From the NCBI RefSeq assembly GCF_001649575.2, contig NC_051432.1:25653916-25717915 (forward strand): DNA of 64,000 nt, in the 5' to 3' direction. Shown piece after piece: positions 21,731 to 64,000 of the stretch. How positions within the stretch are numbered: position 1 is the stretch's first letter; each line of letters starts with the position of its first letter. This stretch comes from Kryptolebias marmoratus. Its lineage: Eukaryota > Chordata > Actinopteri > Cyprinodontiformes > Rivulidae. The position numbers were made by a program, and so were the translations under genes. The notes beneath the pieces were generated by a model. It searched no databases. It saw only the letters and a list, made by a program, of their open reading frames with translations, and was not told the origin of the DNA.

Positions 21731-24700
21731 CTAATGAATTTCTACAGGTAAAATCTTTGTCAATAAACTTAAATATTTTGAAAAGTATTAACGTTACAAT
21801 TACTAAAAGTCATAGCACCCATCTCCTAAATAAGCAAACTGTTTTGATAAATGATTGGCTAAAATAGCTGAAATTATGCAGAAGTTTAAGTCCAGAAAGA
21901 TGTTAAATGTACAGAAGAAACATTCACACAAATATGATTCTCATTACTTTTGTACTCCATCACAGATGTAACATTGGTTGTGTTTTAAGACAGAATTTCT
22001 AAAAAATGAAAATTGATTCATATTTATATGCAAAGGTTAGTTTTTGCTAATGGAACATTATAAACTGAAAACATATTTGTGCACACGAGTCATAAAACTG
22101 TAAAGGGGGCATCAGGAATTTTTGCTTAGTTTTTTTTTTTTTCATCTTATTGAACATTCATTGTAAAACTTGGTATCTGAACCGACTTTTATGAGTCAGA
22201 AAATGTATTTGCTCTGCTTCAGAGAGAAGGACTTAAAATACAGAATAAAAGCTCCTTCTGAGCAGTGTAAGGTTTAATCTTCGCTTGAATTAGCTTGGAA
22301 CGTGCAAAGATTTTTCTTCTGTGACAACGGCATATAATTCCACCAGGAATGGACAAGAAAAGAATGAAACGATGATCAGAGGAGCACTTGGGGGAACGTC
22401 CAGGCATACAGAAAGACTCAATATTCTGCATCACATCTGGTATTACTACTGCAAGCTCTGACTCATTTGAATGGAAAGGCTGAAGCATGTATTCTTCACA
22501 GCGTCGGTCTCGTGCATTCTTCATGCTCAGACTCCAGGTTGCACGTCAGGATGTAAAAACAGTCTCGGCTCTGACATTTTTTTTACAAAAACCTTAGACC
22601 TCAGAAGAGCAAATAATTTCTTCATTTCTGCAGATTCGAGAGATTCAGTAGTAGCTTATGCACATGATTAAACTGTGTTAAAGAGACAGCACATATATTG
22701 TAGTTTATTTCTTAAAATACTGGGTTAAATTGGGCTTTTCGACAAGAATACAATGTAATGATAAAACAGAAAACAAAACAACATATTTTATATATGTGAT
22801 GTTAGAAATGTACTGTTTGTGAGCTGAAACATCATTTAATTTAAACATGACACAGAGTCAGGCCTTTTCAATGAATGCAATGACGCCCACAAAAAACTGA
22901 ACAAGGATCTGTTCACGTATCATTTTTTAAAGCACATGATTCTATCATGAGATTGCACAGATCGTGAGAAGAGTGAACTGAGGTCTCAGATGTTGTAAAA
23001 ACAAAACATGTCTCTGCATTGTGTAAAAATCTAAAACTCAGTGACCCTGTGTTATAAAGCTGGGATTTTTCTTGCTAATTGAACATATCCAAAGTAGTCC
23101 TTTAGTTTTCTGGAACATTGGAAGGATCTAATTATTTGTTATTTTTGAAGCTTAAGCTATTGCATCTGAGCTTCAAAGTCTTCAGCTGTAATCAGTCCCA
23201 GCCAGTGTATCAAAAATAAACTGTACAGCAGCTGTTATTTCTGAAAGAAAAAAAAGACAATTTGCCGTCTTCATATGAAGATATCTACAGCTGTGGTCAT
23301 TAATGTTGATACAGTTTACTTAGGATTAAATGTACACAAATTATTTATTTTAAAAAATGAAGGTTAGATCTATGCATACGTGCAAAAGTATTTGTAACTG
23401 TTCATTTTTACCTCTTGGGATCTCTAATGTGGTTAATCTGCAAACAGTTCCATGTCTTTCCGAACACCCAGCAAATTTATCTACAAGCTCCTGTAGAAAA
23501 CAGTCTGTTAATTAGATATATATATATTTTTTAATGTCAAATAGTTTGTATGTTGATCCTTTGTTTGCTATTTGCAGTTTCCTTCTCTTTTTCTTTTTTG
23601 GTGCATCTGACATTCTAAAATGAGAACCCAAACAGGAAATTTTTGTGCTATAGAAAGCTAAAAAAAAAAAAAAAAAATTAGCCGAAAATTCATTTTCTAA
23701 CCAATGTTTGAGCCTTTGACCCACAAAATAAAAATAGTTGGGGCTTGTGACCCCAAATAGTATCAGTGTAAGAAAAGAATCTTTGCTAATAACCCTATTA
23801 TACCAGAACGTAATAACAGCACTAAATGCCTCAACAACTATCTTACTATTTGTATAAAGTTATGACTACTGTAACAATGCTTTCTACCAACTATGATAAG
23901 AAAATTAGATGTGGAGATCATCTGAGGACTCTCACTTGATATTTTATGATCCACAGTGGTGTCCCAACCCCACCTTTGGGAACTGCTGTGCTACCCCTCG
24001 TGACACAATATTCAGTGATGTAAACAGCACATTCGCATGCTTGGTTTATCTGTGTGAGACTCTTATATCCAGCTGATGTTGACGTGCTCAAAGCTGATTT
24101 TCTATATGACAACGTGTGTGATAAATCAAGACAATCAGTTAAAGACATAAAAACATCATATTTTTCATAAATACAATGGCTCTCCAGTCCCTGAGGGTTT
24201 AATCAAACAATCTTAACTTAAAATAAAATGATGGCAGGATTACACACATATGACATAACATCCAGACCAAAACCATTGGGAGGGAAAAAGAGGAGGAAAG
24301 AAGACGTGTGACAGAAAGATGGTTTGTAGACTGAAACAAACAGAGGAGTTACAGAAACCCTGCAGGCGCTCTTGTAAGTGTCGGAGGTTATTGCCGGTGC
24401 TCACAGGCAGAGCTGCAGGACTGAACAACACAGACTGAAGGGGAAAAAAGATGGAGGGCTGGAGAGGAAGAATAAAAGAGGATGAAAACATTAGGACCAG
24501 AGCAGCATATGGGGAGAGGCATTTATCTTCTTCTTCTTCTTTTTTAGAAAACCAGAAAAAGTGAGTGAAAGGGGTGACTAAAAGTCAGACAAAATTAAAA
24601 AAAGATGATGGTTTGAAGGCAGAAGAAGAAAATAAATGAGAAAGTTAGAAGGAATACACAGATCCTGAATGCATCACAGCAAACAAACACTAACACCCCA

Positions 24701-25984
24701 TCATAAGTCATGTTGTTGTAAGGTAAGCTGCTGGCCCGGAGATGTTGTTACTCCTGCTGAGAGCATCACACAGAAGCCTTTTTCAAAATAATTACATGAT
24801 GCAAGATGTCATAATTAACTATGCACCACGTTTAACCTCACTGGAAGACAGCTGTGCTGATTTAGGGAACATTCAGCGATGCATGCTAACATGTAATTGT
24901 GTTCATCTGAATTATTTCATTATCTGCGCTGCTGCTGCAAAGAAATGCTCATCAGTCAGGGGAACAAACAGGACAATAAACTTGGTGTAAAACACAGGAT
25001 CAACAAAGAACACCAACTGTTTCTTCAAAATAGATCAGGAAAATCAGGAGAAAGAGTTAATTTAACTCTTCTGAAGGACACTGGAGCAAAGAGAATGGAC
25101 AGTCTGAATTTAACAGAAAACAGGATGGAGATGAACAGAATTACATTACAAAGAGTTACAAACTACAATTAAAGCTTAGGATCCAAGTTTTAACTACATC
25201 TTGAAGTAATTCCCACATGTCTGTATTTAAGCATTATTGTTCATTTTTATCCTCTCTCCTCTGGAAGTAACAAGATGCTCAATACATAAAATCTGATCTG
25301 TCTGAAAACACATCCACCAAGGAGTCCTGAGGAGAATAAATATCTGTGAAAATCTTCTCACTTTCCTGTTTTTGCACAATGCTCCATCTTGTTGTGTCAA
25401 ATCCACGTCAGCAAAAATCTATAATAGAGAAAAACATTCAGCCACCACAAGTTCAGATGCTTTGACTCATCTGAACAGCTGAAGCTTTAAACTTCGTCTA
25501 ACCTGAGGCAAAGAAATCCCAAATTGTTTTATGCAGAGATCGCTCTATTTCCAAACGGACAGACATCTCAAGTATGCTAAAGTTAATTGATGAAGAGTGT
25601 TTCTTCCATGCTGACTGTCCTAAGATGTGCATTACTTCACCTTCTTGCTTCTGTACATCACAAATATATAGAAGAAGCTGAACAATGGTGCAAAATGAGC
25701 TTATATAAAGTTTTTTTTATGGTTGACTCTAATTTAATAACAAAGAAATGACTAAATCTGCTAGTGGAAGAAAAATAAAAACAAACAAACAAATAAATAA
25801 ATAATTAAATATGAGGGACTCCCTCCCACTTCCAGGGGCCACTGAAGCAGACTCTGTGTTTGGTTTACTTTCATGATCATTTCTGTTTATCTTCCACTAC
25901 AGAAGGAAACTATCAGAATTACAACCTAAATCTGTTGTTATGAAGAATTTGTTCAACAGCCTGAAAAAGAAGAAGAAAGTTTCC

Positions 25985-26431
25985 TCCAAGGTGAGGGGGC
26001 GTGGCCTGTGTGGGAGACGTGCGCGGATCCAAACTGCGCGTTCAGCGCTCTTTGAGTCATCGTGCGTTAAGTGCGCGGGAGGATGAGTCCATTGTGGCTC
26101 GAGGGGACAAACCCGGACGAAGTTGGCGGCATCCCTGTCCTGTGAGCGGACAGGTGGCTGTCATCCGCGCGCGCTGATTCCACAGGAAGTGCGCAGATTC
26201 TCCGCGAGCTGCTCTCAACACAAAAACTACAGCTGAGCGCAGCGAGAAGAAGGCAGAGCGGAATCCAAAGTGACTTTTGGAGTGACGCTCGCGCCAAACA
26301 CGGAGACAGACTGCGCGCGCGTGTGTGTGTGTGTAAGTGTGTGTGATCACAGACCCGACAAGGTGAAAGAGACAGAGAGGGCAGCAGCTGCAGCCTGACA
26401 GCTTCCAGCGGAGTTCTCCTCTCCCGCAGAA
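25985..26431 (+). promoter_or_regulatory. Probable promoter and 5' leader of the alpha-8-like gene, GC-rich
   Basis: An abrupt GC/CpG-rich island in AT-rich surroundings, just before the start codon. It contains a GC/CACCC-type box GGGGGCGTGGC (25995-26005), an AP-1-like TGAGTCA (26053-26059) and an alternating GC/GT run (26313-26345). An upstream ATG at 26083 opens a 20-codon ORF. The transcription start and factor binding are inference. Confidence 0.5.
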
Positions 26432-62262
<35,831 letters not shown>

Positions 62263-64000
62263 AGCAGATTTCTTTCCTCAATGGGAGGCAAACAAGAAGA
62301 AAAGCAACAGCTAAGGATCTTAACATGATTAGATCTGTTCTTCACAAGAATATTTACCACAGTGTTAACTTAAGTTGTTTTCAGATCAATTGTAAATCAG
62401 GTCTTTACATATGCCTCAGTATACATGATCGGGTGATGTGTTTTTTCTTTTAACGCAGCTTTCCTGATATGATAAACATCACACGATCAGAAAGCCACAT
62501 AGGATGCTAAAGCTACATGTCAAAGTTAATGATGTAAAAACACTAATGCACTTTTCATCCACACCCTCATGCACCACCTCATTTAGTTGCCACCATTTTG
62601 GCTTCACGTCTCATCAGAAAAGTCCCCTACACTCTCTCCTGTCTCCCTCTTTCTGTTCACATAAATCCGTCCAAAAAAACACTTTTTTGTTTATTCTGGT
62701 CTATATTGTAATTCTAGGCTTTTGTATTTATGTATGTATTGAAAATTTGGAATGTGGTTTCACTAAGCTAAGAAAGAATCTTTATGTAATTAGTTGTAGA
62801 TTTTAGCATTACTGTAAATTTCATTTATTTCAGTTTCATTTTTTTATGCTACTGTTGATTATAGAATATGAATAAGTTATAATGCAAAACCACAGTGGAA
62901 CACATTGAACATATCAAATGTTTAAACTAAAAAAAGTATGATTTTTAGGGGAAAAAATAATGTAATTTTGAATTTGATGGCAGCATCACATCTCAGGAAA
63001 GTTGGGACAGGGACAACGAAAGGCTGTAAAAGTAAGTGGTACAGATAATGAAACAGCTGGAGGAGCATTTTATAACTAATTAGGTTAACTGGTAACAGGT
63101 CAGTAAAAAGACTGGGTATAAAAAGGGGCATTTCAGAGAAGCTGAATCTCTCAGAAGTAAAGATGGGCAGAGGTTCACTAACCTGTAAAACAAATACTGC
63201 ATTTAAAAATTTGAAACCACACACCCCATGTCCTCTCCGGCAGCTGGTCTTCTCAGTTCCTAGATGTTTACGCTGCTGGAAAACAAAGAGAGAATGCTTC
63301 CCAGTGAGAAACATGGTCTTGTCTCGACTTTTGTGAGATGTGTTGCTGCCTTTAAATTCAAAATGATCTTCTTTTTACTCCAAAAATGATACAATTTCTT
63401 ACTTTAAATATTTAACATGTTTACTGTGTTCCATTGTGAATAAAAAATGGGTTTATAAGCTCTGCAGTTCATTGCATTTTGTTTTTATTTGGATTTTACA
63501 CAACGTTCCAACTTTCAGAAGTGGGGTTGTACATACATTGTGATGTTAAAAAGTGGCATTCTTCTTTAACTTTTAAAGTTTCTCTTCATTAACAGTCAAA
63601 TACCTCAATCTATTCCATTAAAAACTGCTAAACTCAGTTCTTCTCCTGTTAGACTGCTCTTTCACTGCAATCTCTTTTGTCGTCTCAGTTTTTCTAACCT
63701 GTAAACGTTTCAGTTCCTCTATGAACAGTTCAACTCAAGGCTCTGCTACCTTAAATGTAATGAGGAAAGTTTTATCAGCAAGTCATACTTAATCAGAGAC
63801 TTTCTAGTTAAGCTTTCTCAAACTGTGAAACTGTTCAAAAGGTGATTTTTGAACATTTTTTCTTTGTTTCTATATATTGTGCTGATTCTGTATACTTTGT
63901 GCAGTTTGTGATTAATATCTCTTCCCATTCCGTATGTCCTTCAAAGGCTGGTCTGTTTGTATTGCAATATTCTGATAGAAATCCAAAGTGATGCAAGAAG
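62263..64000 (+). other. 3' UTR and downstream flank of the alpha-8-like gene
   Basis: No AATAAA lies between the stop codon and the transposon copy starting at about 62930. The first canonical signal, at 63439-63444, is inside that element. No further gene seen to the window end. Confidence 0.6.
62930..63535 (+). mobile_element. Non-autonomous DNA transposon copy (common fish family)
   Basis: Contains GAATTTGATGGCAGCATCAC, AAAGTTGGGACAGGGACAAC, GATGGGCAGAGGTTCACTAA, and the end TTTACACAACGTTCCAAC then GTGGGGTTGTAC. These phrases mark a very abundant fish DNA-transposon family; no transposase frame. Partner fragment at 10868-11000. Confidence 0.7.

Larger units (their letters stand above)
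20460..21880 (+). repeat. Dispersed repeat (second copy of the 8100-8760 element), interrupted by later insertions
   Basis: The left part (GAATGCTGAGTGCTGAATGAC at 20483, then agctaaaa-type units to about 20702) and right part (AAACTTAAATATTTTGAAAAG at about 21768) match the copy at 8100-8760. Between them lie a non-LTR fragment and another repeat. The agctaaaa-type sequence resumes briefly at 21268-21320, so the insertion order can be read. Confidence 0.6.
17731..25984. other. Intergenic region between the two receptor genes
   Basis: No recognised gene on either strand. It holds the probable chrnb3-like 3' UTR (to about 18150), a partial repeat (18695-18790), a nested repeat complex (20460-21800), and long AT-rich stretches without interpretable features (18800-20450, 21880-23900). 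Near 23740-23990 are repeat-like phrases (GACCCCAAATAGTA, CCCCACCTTTGGGAAC) that may be a decayed DNA transposon. Confidence 0.65.

Overview
The window looks like nuclear DNA of a ray-finned (teleost) fish. It is AT-rich, its genes are split by GT-AG introns, and it carries many decayed transposon fragments of types common in fish genomes: a tRNA-derived SINE, non-LTR retrotransposon pieces, a Penelope-like fragment and hairpin MITEs. The species cannot be named from the sequence alone.

Two genes are supported, both on the plus strand and both complete. The first (coding span 7102-17730, 8 coding exons, 474 aa) is a neuronal nicotinic acetylcholine receptor subunit of beta-3 type (chrnb3). 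The second (26432-62262, 10 coding exons, 535 aa) is an alpha-7/alpha-8 type subunit whose extracellular and channel sequence matches what I recall of bird/fish alpha-8 better than alpha-7 (chrna8-like). All exon junctions keep frame and all coding introns are GT-AG. I see no frameshift or premature stop in either gene.

Layout: 1-6800 holds no convincing gene, only repeats and one weak candidate exon pair. 6820-7168 is the GC-richer promoter/leader and first exon of chrnb3. 7169-13271 is its long first intron, and exons 2-8 lie at 13272-17730. 17731-25980 is intergenic, with a Cys-loop-free, repeat-rich sequence including a nested insertion. 25985-26501 is a GC-rich leader with exon 1 of the alpha-8-like gene. 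26502-61659 holds its introns and exons 2-9, with most of the window's transposon debris. 61660-62262 is the last exon. 62263-64000 is 3' flank with a DNA-transposon copy.

Both products are Cys-loop ligand-gated cation channel subunits in the cell membrane. The alpha-8-like subunit has every landmark of an agonist-binding, probably homopentamer-forming receptor (loop C Cys pair, Leu at M2 9'). The beta-3-like subunit lacks the loop C Cys pair and has Val at M2 9', as expected of an accessory subunit that co-assembles with other alpha and beta chains. They sit head to tail about 8.7 kb apart, but nothing shows that they assemble with each other.

I did not find a convincing wholly new biological system. 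The most interesting non-genic signals are an interspersed repeat family of about ten copies whose terminal hairpin shows compensatory base changes, a decayed Penelope-like 3' end with a hammerhead-ribozyme-like fold, and a repeat copy lying about 10 bases from a splice donor of the alpha-8-like gene.
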